From positions 62,001 to 126,000 of the forward strand of contig NZ_FOCM01000002.1 in the NCBI RefSeq assembly GCF_900110115.1: 64,000 bases of DNA, in the 5' to 3' direction. Of this stretch, positions 52,522-60,536 are shown piece by piece. The notes beneath the pieces are model-generated. The model was not told the DNA's origin. It did no database searches and worked only from the letters and a program-made list of their open reading frames with translations. Numbering within the stretch: the first letter of the stretch is position 1; every line of letters starts with the position of its first letter. This DNA comes from Palleronia pelagia (GTDB lineage Bacteria; Pseudomonadota; Alphaproteobacteria; Rhodobacterales; Rhodobacteraceae). The translations under genes were made by a program, and so were the position numbers.

Positions 52522-53006
52522 TGATGCGTCGAGGGCCACATCGTATGGTGCTCGGGCTGCTGGTGGCGTTCGCCGCGGCGCCGGGGCTGGCGCGCGAGCT
52601 GACATCGGTCGCCGACCCGTTTCCCGCCGTGTCTATGCTGTCGCTGGACTGTCTGCTCGACCGCTCCGAAAGCGAGGGCTGGTTTCCGGAGCCCAAACGC
52701 ATCGCCCTGATTTGGGATCTCGACCGTGCCGAGGCGCGCGCGCCCGACCAACCCGCCCAGGCGACTGCCCCGCTTGTCGAGATCCCCGGGTTCGCCTGGC
52801 GCGACGGTCTGCGCTTCGTCGCACATTTCCGCCTCGCGGATCCCGCGCCGGAGACTTTGTCCGACCCGCGGCTCTCGACCGCCCTGTTCTCGGTCCGCTC
52901 GGACGGGGACGCGGTCCTCACCGAACACAGCGTCGTCTATGGCGGCATGCGCGCCCTGACCCAATCGGGCAGCTGTACCTTCGCCCCCGTCGCCACAGGA
53001 GACTGA
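52521..53006 (+). CDS. Small secreted protein of unknown function inside the Liv operon
   Basis: 161-residue protein with a Sec signal peptide (MVLGLLVAFAAAPGLAR, residues 9-25). The mature part has only two cysteines, C44 and C152, which could form a disulphide. WDLDRAEARAPD and AWRDGLRFVAHFRL are the most structured-looking stretches; no family recognised. The ATG overlaps the LivF stop (TGATG) and the stop is 2 bases from livH, so it is made with the importer. A periplasmic accessory factor is possible. Confidence 0.72.
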   Translation: MMRRGPHRMVLGLLVAFAAAPGLARELTSVADPFPAVSMLSLDCLLDRSESEGWFPEPKRIALIWDLDRAEARAPDQPAQATAPLVEIPGFAWRDGLRFVAHFRLADPAPETLSDPRLSTALFSVRSDGDAVLTEHSVVYGGMRALTQSGSCTFAPVATGD

Positions 53007-53008
53007 AG

Positions 53009-54019
53009 ATGGACCTGATCAACGCCTTCATGGTTCTGATGAACTTCGTCATCGTGCCGGCCACGGCCTATGCCGCGCAGCTGAGCCTGGGCGCGCTGGG
53101 CGTGACGATGATCTACGGCATCCTGCGCTTCTCGAACTTCGCCCATGGCGACTCGATGGCGTTCGGGGCGATGGCGACGATCCTGTTCACCTGGGGTCTG
53201 CAGGCGCTGGGCGTGTCGCTGGGCCCGCTGCCCACGGCGCTGCTGGCGCTGCCGCTGGGGATCGCCGTGACGGCGGCCTTCCTGTTGGGCACCGACCGGG
53301 CCGTCTATCGCTTCTACCGCGCGCAGAAGGCCAACCCGGTGATCCTGGTGATCGTGTCCATGGGCGTGATGTTCATCTACAACGGCATCACCCGGCTGAT
53401 CATCGGCCCCGACGACCGCAATTTCGACGACGGCGCGCGGTTCCTGTTCACCGTGCGGGACTTCAAGGAATGGACCGGACTCGAGGAAGGCTTTGGCCTG
53501 CGGTCGAGCCAGGCGATCACGCTGGTCGTCGCCATCGCGGCGGTGATGCTGCTGTTCTGGTTCCTGAACCGCACCCGCACCGGCAAGTCCATGCGCGCGT
53601 TTTCCGACAACGAGGACCTGGCGCTGCTTTCGGGCATCAACCCCGAATACGTGGTCCGGGTCACCTGGATCATCGTGGCCGCGCTGGCCACGCTGGCTGG
53701 GGTGCTCTACGGACTCGACAAGTCGTTCAAGCCCTTCACCTATTTCCAGCTGCTGCTGCCGATCTTCGCGGCGGCCATCGTGGGCGGGCTGGGCAGCCCG
53801 CTGGGCGCCATCGCGGGCGGCTTCGTCATCGCGTTCTCGGAGGTGACGATAACCTACGCCTGGAAACGGGTGCTGACCTATGCCCTGCCCGACGAAATGG
53901 CGCCCGACGGGCTCGTTCAGCTTCTGTCCACCGACTACAAGTTCGCGGTGAGCTTCATGATCCTTGTCGTGGTGCTTCTGTTCCGGCCCACGGGCCTTTT
54001 CCGGGGGAAATCGGTATGA
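53009..54019 (+). CDS. Branched-chain/amide-type ABC permease (LivH-like)
   Basis: 336-residue LivH-type permease with about eight spans. AAQLSLGALGVTMIYGILRFSNFAHGD is the family N-terminal signature, SMRAFSDNEDLALLSGINP the cytoplasmic coupling loop, and AAAIVGGLGSPLGAIAGGF the late span. AGGAG lies 6 bases before the ATG at 53009. Its stop overlaps the livM-like start. Confidence 0.92.
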   Translation: MDLINAFMVLMNFVIVPATAYAAQLSLGALGVTMIYGILRFSNFAHGDSMAFGAMATILFTWGLQALGVSLGPLPTALLALPLGIAVTAAFLLGTDRAVYRFYRAQKANPVILVIVSMGVMFIYNGITRLIIGPDDRNFDDGARFLFTVRDFKEWTGLEEGFGLRSSQAITLVVAIAAVMLLFWFLNRTRTGKSMRAFSDNEDLALLSGINPEYVVRVTWIIVAALATLAGVLYGLDKSFKPFTYFQLLLPIFAAAIVGGLGSPLGAIAGGFVIAFSEVTITYAWKRVLTYALPDEMAPDGLVQLLSTDYKFAVSFMILVVVLLFRPTGLFRGKSV

Positions 54020-55317
54020 GCGAGACGGCACGCAATATCGGCCTGTTTGGCCTTGTCGCCGCGCTGATCGTCCTGACAGGCGTGGTGCAAAGCTGGAACA
54101 CGGCGCTGGTCATCCTGAACATGGGCCTCGTCTCGGCGGTGATGGCGCTGGGGGTGAACCTGCAATGGGGCTTTGCGGGCCTCTTCAACGTGGGCGTCAT
54201 GGGCTTCGTCGCGCTGGGGGGTCTTGCGGCCGTCCTGGTGTCGATGCCGCCGGTGGGCGCGGCCTGGGCCGCGGGCGGCGGGCGCGTGATCCTCGGGCTG
54301 CTGCTGGGCGCCGGCAGCATCGCGGCGGCAATTTTCGCGTGGCGGGCCCTGTCGGGCCGGACGCGGGGCGTGGCCGTCACCGCGATCATCCTCGTCGGCT
54401 TCTTCCTTTACCGCGCGGTCTTCGACCCGGCGGTCGAGGCGATCGAAAGCGTCGACTCGGCGTCGACCGGATATCTCGGCGGGCTCGGACTGCCGGTCAT
54501 AGTGGCCTGGCCCGTGGGCGGTCTGCTGGCTGCCGGCGCCGCGTGGATCATCGGCAAGATCGCCCTCGGCTTGCGCTCGGACTACCTCGCCATCGCCACC
54601 CTGGGCATCGCCGAGATCATCATCGCGGTCCTGAAGAACGAAGACTGGCTGTCGCGCGGGGTCAAGAACGTGATCGGCCTGCCGCGGCCCGTGCCATACG
54701 AGGTCGACCTGCAGCAGTCGGACACCTTCGCCGAGCGCGCGATGTCGCTCGGCCTCGATCCCGTGACCGCCTCGGGGCTGTGGGTGAAGGCCAATTACGG
54801 CATTCTGCTGGCCATCGTCCTGCTGATCGTCTTCGTGCTGGCGCAGCTTGCGCTGGCGTCGCCTTGGGGACGCATGATGCGCGCAATCCGCGACAACGAA
54901 ACGGCGGCGCGGGCCATGGGCAAGGACGTGACGCGCCGCCACCTGCAGGTGTTCATCCTGGGCAGCGCGGTCTGCGGACTGGCCGGCGCGATGATGACCA
55001 CGCTGGACGGTCAGCTGACGCCAAGTTCGTACCAGCCGCTGCGCTTCACCTTCCTCGTCTGGGTGATGGTGATCGTCGGCGGCTCCGGGTCCAACCTCGG
55101 CGCGGTGCTGGGCGGGTTCCTGATCTGGCTTTTGTGGGTGCAGGTCGAACCGGTGGGCCAGGCGCTCATGTCGGTGATCGCATCGCCGCTGCCCGAAGGC
55201 AGCGCGCTGCGCGACCACCTGCTGGCCTCGACCGCGCATATCCGGCTGTTCACCATGGGCCTCGTCCTGCTGCTGGTGCTGCGTTTCAGCCCGCGCGGGC
55301 TGATCCCCGAGAAGTAG
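54016..55317 (+). CDS. Branched-chain/amide-type ABC permease (LivM-like)
   Basis: 433-residue LivM-type permease, longer than LivH as usual. Landmarks are LGVNLQWGFAGLFNVGVMGF, LRSDYLAIATLGIAEII and the coupling loop SPWGRMMRAIRDNETAARAMGKDVT. VIVGGSGSNLGAVLGGF lies late. Last gene of the operon, convergent with the MBL-fold gene 24 bases on. Substrates of this family include branched-chain amino acids, urea and amides; none can be assigned here. Confidence 0.92.
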   Translation: MSETARNIGLFGLVAALIVLTGVVQSWNTALVILNMGLVSAVMALGVNLQWGFAGLFNVGVMGFVALGGLAAVLVSMPPVGAAWAAGGGRVILGLLLGAGSIAAAIFAWRALSGRTRGVAVTAIILVGFFLYRAVFDPAVEAIESVDSASTGYLGGLGLPVIVAWPVGGLLAAGAAWIIGKIALGLRSDYLAIATLGIAEIIIAVLKNEDWLSRGVKNVIGLPRPVPYEVDLQQSDTFAERAMSLGLDPVTASGLWVKANYGILLAIVLLIVFVLAQLALASPWGRMMRAIRDNETAARAMGKDVTRRHLQVFILGSAVCGLAGAMMTTLDGQLTPSSYQPLRFTFLVWVMVIVGGSGSNLGAVLGGFLIWLLWVQVEPVGQALMSVIASPLPEGSALRDHLLASTAHIRLFTMGLVLLLVLRFSPRGLIPEK

Positions 55318-55341
55318 GGCCCGCGACCCGGAGAGGGCCGC

Positions 55342-56073
55342 TCAGGCCTTCTCCCGTTCTTTCAGCCAGGTGCCGATGATCTCGCGGTGGCGCGCACGCC
55401 CGTAGCTGGCGAAATGGCCGCCGTGCACGACCTGCACCGGCAGGTCGTAGAGCCGGACCATCGAGCGATGATAATCCGCGGCATCGGCGTGGTAGGTATC
55501 CTCGATCAGCGGGCCGTCATAGACGATATCACCCGAAATCAGCGTGCCGGTCGCAGCCTCCCACAGCGCGATGCCGCCGGGGGAATGGCCGGGCGTGTGG
55601 ATGACTTCGAAATGCCGGTCGCCCAGGTCGATCACGTCGCCATCATCCACCAGCCGCGTCGCCCGCGCGCCCTTCACAGTGTAGGTGTCCGAGCTGTAGG
55701 GCAAGGGCGGCAGCCGGTCGAAAATATCGTCGGTCACGTAGGGATCGGCGAGCGTCCGGGCATTGTCGGGATCGGCGAGGATATCCGCCTCGAGCCGGTG
55801 AACCACCCGGTCGGCGAACTCGTGGTGGCAGCCGATATGATCGAAATGGGTGTGGCTGGCGACCGCCGTCAGGTCGCGCTCGGTGACCAGCGGCACCCAT
55901 TCGCGCAGCGACACGACCCCCATGCCGCTATCCACCAGCATGTCACGGTCGCGCCCGCGGACGTGCCACATGTTGCAGCGGAAGAACGGCTGGATGAAGG
56001 GCTCGTGGATCAGGGTGATGTCGTCGGACCTGGTTTCGGTGGCGTACCAGTCCCGGGCGGCGACGCGGTCCAT
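55342..56073 (-). CDS. MBL-fold metallo-hydrolase at the end of the Pot-type operon
   Basis: 243-residue metallo-beta-lactamase-fold hydrolase. The zinc motif is SHTHFDHIG with H74, H76, D78 and H79; later ligands are in HTPGHSPGG, ISGDIVYDG and HGGHF. No signal peptide, so cytoplasmic. The family covers glyoxalase II, lactonases, phosphodiesterases and others; the substrate is unknown. It begins 3 bases after the PotA-type ATPase stop, so it is the fifth gene of the polyamine importer operon, an uncommon addition. Confidence 0.87.
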   Translation of the reverse strand: MDRVAARDWYATETRSDDITLIHEPFIQPFFRCNMWHVRGRDRDMLVDSGMGVVSLREWVPLVTERDLTAVASHTHFDHIGCHHEFADRVVHRLEADILADPDNARTLADPYVTDDIFDRLPPLPYSSDTYTVKGARATRLVDDGDVIDLGDRHFEVIHTPGHSPGGIALWEAATGTLISGDIVYDGPLIEDTYHADAADYHRSMVRLYDLPVQVVHGGHFASYGRARHREIIGTWLKEREKA

Positions 56074-56076
56074 GGC

Positions 56077-57114
56077 TCACTCCTTTCGGAAGATGTTCAG
56101 ATCATCGGTGCGGGCCGACAGGTCCAGCATCGCGCCCGGCTCGGGCAGGTTCGTGGGCGGCAGGTGCGCGATCAGCGTCAGCTCGGGGGCGGCCTCGGGT
56201 TGGACGTGGACCCGGCAATGGGTCCCGAAAAAGGCCGCGTCCAGCACGCGGGACGGCCCGATGGCCAGCTGCCCCGCGCCGGGGCAGATCGCCTCGGGCC
56301 GGACACACAGCACAAGCTCTCCCGCCGGCGGATCCTGCTGCGCGATGCGCCCGAACGGCGTGGTGATGGCGTCGGCCCCGCCCTGCCCCGGGAAGCGGTT
56401 CATCTCGCCCATGAACTCGGCCGCGAACAGGCTGTCAGGGCGGCGATAGATCCGCGCGGGCGGGCCCACGTCCTCGATGCGGCCGGCATTCATCACGACG
56501 ATCCGGTCGGCGATGGCCATGGCCTCTTCCTGGTCGTGGGTGACATGGACGAAGGTGGTGCCGACGCGGCGCTGGATGTTCTTCAACTCGTCCTGCATGG
56601 CGCGCCTGAGCTTCAGGTCCAGCGCGCCCAAAGGCTCGTCCAGCAGCAGCACGTCCGGCTCGACCGCCAGCGCGCGGGCTAGCGCCACGCGCTGCCGCTG
56701 GCCGCCAGACAGTTCGTGCGGGCGGCTCCCGGCGGAGTGCTTCAGGCCCACCATGTCCAGCTTTTCCTCGGCGCGCCGATCCCTCTCGCGCCGTCCCACG
56801 CCGGCCATGCGCAGCCCGAAGCCCACGTTGTCGCGCAGGCTCATATGCGGGAACAGTGCGTAGTCCTGGAAGGTCGTGGCCGTGGGGCGCCTGGCGGGCG
56901 GCACGGCGGTCACGTCCCTGCCGCCGATCAGGACCTTGCCCGCGCTGGGCACGAGAAACCCGCCGAGGATCGACAGGAGCGTGGTCTTGCCGCAGCCCGA
57001 CGGGCCCAGCAGCGTGATGTATTCGCCCGCCTCGATCGTCAGGTCGATGCCGTGCAGCGCCTGCACCGTGCCGTAGCGGTGTCCGATCCGGTCGAGCGTG
57101 ACGGGCGCGGTCAT
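56077..57114 (-). CDS. Spermidine/putrescine-type ABC ATPase (PotA-like)
   Basis: 345-residue ATPase with Walker A GPSGCGKTTLLS, signature LSGGQRQRVALARAL, Walker B LLLDEPLGALD and H-loop VTHDQEEAMAIAD, plus a C-terminal TOBE domain (residues about 265-345) used for regulation. ATG in a 4-base overlap with the PotC-like stop. Energises the importer with the two permeases upstream. Confidence 0.92.
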   Translation of the reverse strand: MTAPVTLDRIGHRYGTVQALHGIDLTIEAGEYITLLGPSGCGKTTLLSILGGFLVPSAGKVLIGGRDVTAVPPARRPTATTFQDYALFPHMSLRDNVGFGLRMAGVGRRERDRRAEEKLDMVGLKHSAGSRPHELSGGQRQRVALARALAVEPDVLLLDEPLGALDLKLRRAMQDELKNIQRRVGTTFVHVTHDQEEAMAIADRIVVMNAGRIEDVGPPARIYRRPDSLFAAEFMGEMNRFPGQGGADAITTPFGRIAQQDPPAGELVLCVRPEAICPGAGQLAIGPSRVLDAAFFGTHCRVHVQPEAAPELTLIAHLPPTNLPEPGAMLDLSARTDDLNIFRKE

Positions 57115-57887
57115 TTGCGACGCCTCCTGAACAGGGTGAATTCGATGACGAGGATCGCCGCGACCGAGACGAGGAAGACCAGGCTGCCGATGGCGTTCAG
57201 CCGCGGCGACAGGCCCGAGCGCAGCATCGACCAGATCTCGACCGGCAGGGTCACGTCGAAGCGGGTCAGCAGGAAGGCGATGATAAACTCGTCCCAGCTG
57301 AGCGTCACCGACAGGAAGAAGGCGGCCAGGATCGCGGGCGCCAGCATCGGGATGGTGACCAGCAACACGACCCGCGCCTCGTCCGCGCCCAGGTCGCGCG
57401 CGGCACGCTCGGCGTTCTGCTGCTGCGCGCCCATCGAGGCATAGATGATCGCGAAGCACAGCGGCAGGTTGATGACCACGTGCCCGATCCCCGCGGTCCA
57501 GAGCGACAGGCCCAGCCCGACCCGCTGCACGACGATCAGAAGACCTAGACCCACGATCAGGTAGCTGACGGTCAACGGCGCGATCAGCAGCCCCCGCAGG
57601 ACGGCGGAGCCCGGAAGGTGGTGCCGCGCCAGCCCGTAGGCCGCGCCGAACCCCAGCGCCACCGCGACGGCGGCCGAGCCCAGCGCGACCGTCAGCGAAT
57701 GGAGTAGCGCCGCGACGAGATCGTCATCGCCTAGAACGTCCGCGTACCAGCGCAGGCTGGGCCCCTCGAAGGGGGGCACCGGCAGCGAACCGTCCTGGAA
57801 CGAGAACAGCACCAGCGCGCCCACGGGCAGGTAGATGAAGGCGAAGGCCGCGAGGCCGTAGGCCCAGGGAAGGACGTGGCGTATCAC
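57111..57887 (-). CDS. Spermidine/putrescine-type ABC permease (PotC-like)
   Basis: 258-residue permease with six spans; AERAARDLGADEARVVLLVTIPM is the EAA coupling loop. The start is GTG at 57887 in a GTGA overlap with the PotB-like stop; the polypeptide then begins VIRHVLPWAYGLAAFAFIYLP at the first span. The far longer open frame upstream in the same phase is antisense-like read-through of the PotB gene and is not used. Confidence 0.9.
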   Translation of the reverse strand: MIRHVLPWAYGLAAFAFIYLPVGALVLFSFQDGSLPVPPFEGPSLRWYADVLGDDDLVAALLHSLTVALGSAAVAVALGFGAAYGLARHHLPGSAVLRGLLIAPLTVSYLIVGLGLLIVVQRVGLGLSLWTAGIGHVVINLPLCFAIIYASMGAQQQNAERAARDLGADEARVVLLVTIPMLAPAILAAFFLSVTLSWDEFIIAFLLTRFDVTLPVEIWSMLRSGLSPRLNAIGSLVFLVSVAAILVIEFTLFRRRRK

Positions 57888-58735
57888 AGCCGATCCAGCC
57901 GCAGCCACCGGGCCATGGCAAGGTAGGCCAGCGTCACGATGCCCATCAGCACGATGGCGAGCGCGGCGGCCAGCGGGAAGTCGGCGCGGCGCCCGAGTTG
58001 CACCATGATGACCTGCGGCACCGTCAGCTCGGTATTGCCGCCCAGGATCTGCGGCGTGATATAGTCGCCGATGCACAGCACGAAGGTCAGGAACGCGCCG
58101 GTCATGATGCCCGGCAGGGTCAGCGGCAGGATCACGTGGCGGAAGGTCTGGAAGGCGCTCGCGCCCAGGTCCATGGCCGCGCGGCGATAGTTCGGCGAAA
58201 GCTGCACCAGGTTGGCATAGATCGTCAGCGTCAGCAGCATGACGAAGAAGTGGACGAAGCCGGTCACAGTGGCGAAGCGGGTATTGGCCAGCGTCAGCGG
58301 CTCGGAAATCAGGCCCAGGCCCAGCATCGTCTGGTTGACCACCCCCTCGCGCGCCAGCACCAGCAGCCACGCGTAGGACCGCACGACGTATGAGGTCCAG
58401 AACGGCAGGATCGCCAGCAGCAGCGCCAGCCGCTGCCAGCGCTGCGGCACCCGGAAGGCGATGATCCAGGCCAGCGGATAGGCCAGCAGGATCGACACCA
58501 CCGTGACCGTCAGGGTGATTTCCAGCGACACGAAGATCGCCCGCGCCAGGTAGGCCTTGCTGGCCAGCTCGGCGTAGTTGTCGAGATGCAGACCCCAGAC
58601 CAGCGTGCGGCCGTCCAGCGTGGCAAGGCTCATCGCGCCCATGACGACGAAGGGCACGACGAAGAAGGCCAGGGTCCACAGCAAGGCCGGGGCCGCGAAG
58701 CCCCAGCCCCTGGCCTGGTCGGATCCTGCGCTCAC
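57884..58735 (-). CDS. Spermidine/putrescine-type ABC permease (PotB-like)
   Basis: 283-residue permease with six spans. The N-terminus AAPALLWTLAFFVVPFVVMGAM is the PotB start and YRRAAMDLGASAFQTFRHVILP the EAA loop. PGIMTGAFLTFVLCIGDYITPQILGG is diagnostic for polyamine-type permeases. ATG in a 4-base overlap with the binding-protein gene stop. Confidence 0.92.
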   Translation of the reverse strand: MSAGSDQARGWGFAAPALLWTLAFFVVPFVVMGAMSLATLDGRTLVWGLHLDNYAELASKAYLARAIFVSLEITLTVTVVSILLAYPLAWIIAFRVPQRWQRLALLLAILPFWTSYVVRSYAWLLVLAREGVVNQTMLGLGLISEPLTLANTRFATVTGFVHFFVMLLTLTIYANLVQLSPNYRRAAMDLGASAFQTFRHVILPLTLPGIMTGAFLTFVLCIGDYITPQILGGNTELTVPQVIMVQLGRRADFPLAAALAIVLMGIVTLAYLAMARWLRLDRL

Positions 58736-59790
58736 TGCTGGAGCGTGTTCAGCCAGAGATCCTGCATCTCGATATCAAGATCGGTGTCGGGCGCGGGATA
58801 CAGCTGCGTGCGCGCCAGGTAGTCGGCCTGGTCGTCCCAGCGCAGGACGTCCTTCTGCGCGTCGCTCAGGAAATCGCCCGCCTCGGCGTTGGCCGGCATC
58901 CCCCAGAAGCAGGACGAGGTCGCCAGCCGCGCCTGTCCTTCGGCGCTGACGATGTATTTGACGAACTCGGTCGCCAGGTCGGTCTTCTCGCTGTCGGCCA
59001 GCACGCCGATGGACTGGGTCCAGCGCACGGCGCCTTCCTCGGGGATCGTCCATGTAAGCTCGGGCCGCTCTTCGGCCAGAACGGCGGTCAGCCATTCGCC
59101 ACCGCCCACGACGATATCGACCTCGCCCGTGGCCAGCGCCGTCTGCGCGGCGACGACACCCGCGACCGAGGCCGCGCGGCTGCGCATCTGCGACAACGTC
59201 TCGCCGATGGGCTCGAGCGCAGCGGCGTCGATGGCGGCGGTGTCGATCCCCTGCTCCAGCGCGGCAAGGCCCATCACCGGCAGGTAGTAGTCGTAGATCG
59301 AGATGCGGCCGTCGTATTTCTCGGACCAGACGCTCGACAGGTTTTCCATGTCCGCAGCGTCCACCGCGTCCGAATTGTAGGAAATCGTGTTGTAGCCGAA
59401 CTTCTCGGTCACGGCGTAGATTGCGCCGTCGCGGCCGTTGTTCTCGGACATCACGACTTCGGGGAAGAAGGCGTCGGTCGGCAATTCGTCCGTCGGCAGC
59501 TCGGCCAGAAGGCCCGCGTCGATGGCACGGAAGACGTCGATGCCGTCGATCACCAGGACGTCCCAGTCGCCGGGGCGCGATTGCTCCAGCAGCGCGAGGG
59601 CCGCGCCGGTGCCTTCGTATTCGCGCAGGTTCACCGTGACGTTGTGCTCGGCCTCGAAGGGTTCGATCAGCGCGGGGTCTGTGTGGTCGCACCAGACCAG
59701 CGCGTTCAGTTCGTCCTGCGCGGTCGCGGCGGTGCCGGCGCCGACCAGCGCGGTCGTGGCCACCGATCGGAAAAGAATCTTGGCAGTCAT
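58732..59790 (-). CDS. Spermidine/putrescine-type binding protein (PotD-like)
   Basis: 352-residue periplasmic binding protein of the PotD/PotF group. Signal peptide residues 1-24 (ATTALVGAGTAATAQ). The mature start DELNALVWCDHTDPALIEPFE, VIDGIDVFRAIDAGLLAEL and YLPVMGLAALEQGID are typical. GGGAG lies 6 bases before the ATG at 59790. First gene of potD-B-C-A-MBL, divergent from the TetR regulator. Ligand likely a polyamine or guanidino compound, given the neighbouring ureohydrolase. Confidence 0.88.
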   Translation of the reverse strand: MTAKILFRSVATTALVGAGTAATAQDELNALVWCDHTDPALIEPFEAEHNVTVNLREYEGTGAALALLEQSRPGDWDVLVIDGIDVFRAIDAGLLAELPTDELPTDAFFPEVVMSENNGRDGAIYAVTEKFGYNTISYNSDAVDAADMENLSSVWSEKYDGRISIYDYYLPVMGLAALEQGIDTAAIDAAALEPIGETLSQMRSRAASVAGVVAAQTALATGEVDIVVGGGEWLTAVLAEERPELTWTIPEEGAVRWTQSIGVLADSEKTDLATEFVKYIVSAEGQARLATSSCFWGMPANAEAGDFLSDAQKDVLRWDDQADYLARTQLYPAPDTDLDIEMQDLWLNTLQQ

Positions 59791-59865
59791 TCGCGTCTCC
59801 CTGTGGTTCTTTCGACCGCGCTTTCGGCGGCTCCTGAGAAAAAACTTGAACAGCCTCATTTTTGT

Positions 59866-59897
59866 AGTCAACACTATTTTTGAGTTCTGTTTCAGAA
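59866..59897. promoter_or_regulatory. Divergent control region with candidate TetR operator
   Basis: TTGACT on the minus strand (59871-59866) is a plausible -35 for the potD operon, inside the AT-rich stretch 59850-59884. TTCTG-TTT-CAGAA at 59885-59897 is a perfect 5-bp inverted repeat 16 bases before the TetR start. A second inverted repeat, TAGT-CAAC-ACTA, spans 59865-59876. One of these is likely bound by the TetR protein encoded next door. Confidence 0.45.
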
Positions 59898-59912
59898 TGA
59901 CCGAGAGATCCC

Positions 59913-60536
59913 GTGACGGGCTTACGAGATAGGCAGAAGGCGGATCGCGAACGGCGAATCCTTCACGCGGCGGTGACGCTGTTCCGCGACCGGGGCTATC
60001 GTGCCGTGCGGCTCGAGGACCTGGCCGACCGTGCGGACGTGTCGGTCGGCACGGTCTACAACTACTACCACGCCAAGGGCGACATCCTGATCGCCACCGT
60101 CGCGCTCGAGGTGGAAGAGGTCGTCGCCATGGGCCAGGGCATCGTCGAAGATCCGCCACGCGGGGTCGAGGCGGCGATCCTGGCGCTGATCCACCAATAC
60201 TACGACCACTCGCTGAAATACCTCAGCAAGGAGATGTGGCGCACCGCCATGGCGATCTCGATCGAGGCGCCGGACACGCCGAACGGCCGCCGTTACGCCG
60301 ATCTCGACGACAAGCTGCGCGGGCAGGTCATCGCCCTCATCGCCCGGCTGCGCGACCGTGGCGAGGTGCGGCCCAGGATCGACCCCGTGCCGCTGGGCGA
60401 GCTGATCTTCAACAACCTGAACATGGCCTTCATCGAGTTCGTGAAGAACGACGCCATGACCCTGGAAGAGCTGCGCAGGTCCATCGCGGCGCAGATGCGC
60501 CCCTTGGCCCGGATGATCGCAATGGAGGACGCATGA
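59913..60536 (+). CDS. TetR-family transcriptional regulator
   Basis: 207-residue TetR regulator. The N-terminal helix-turn-helix is clear: RILHAAVTLFRDRGYRAVRLEDLADRADVS then VGTVYNYYHAKGDIL (about residues 15-62). The C-terminal ligand domain is all-helical. It starts with GTG; an ATG at 59897 is out of frame. Overlaps the ureohydrolase gene by 4 bases and is divergent from potD, so it probably represses both in response to a polyamine or guanidino ligand. Confidence 0.88.
   Translation: MTGLRDRQKADRERRILHAAVTLFRDRGYRAVRLEDLADRADVSVGTVYNYYHAKGDILIATVALEVEEVVAMGQGIVEDPPRGVEAAILALIHQYYDHSLKYLSKEMWRTAMAISIEAPDTPNGRRYADLDDKLRGQVIALIARLRDRGEVRPRIDPVPLGELIFNNLNMAFIEFVKNDAMTLEELRRSIAAQMRPLARMIAMEDA

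Noticed and set aside
57884-58679. Single large fused permease in the phase of the PotC-like gene
   Set aside because: The upstream part of that frame lies out of phase over a complete PotB gene with its own EAA loop; the GTG at 57887 in a GTGA overlap is the sensible start.
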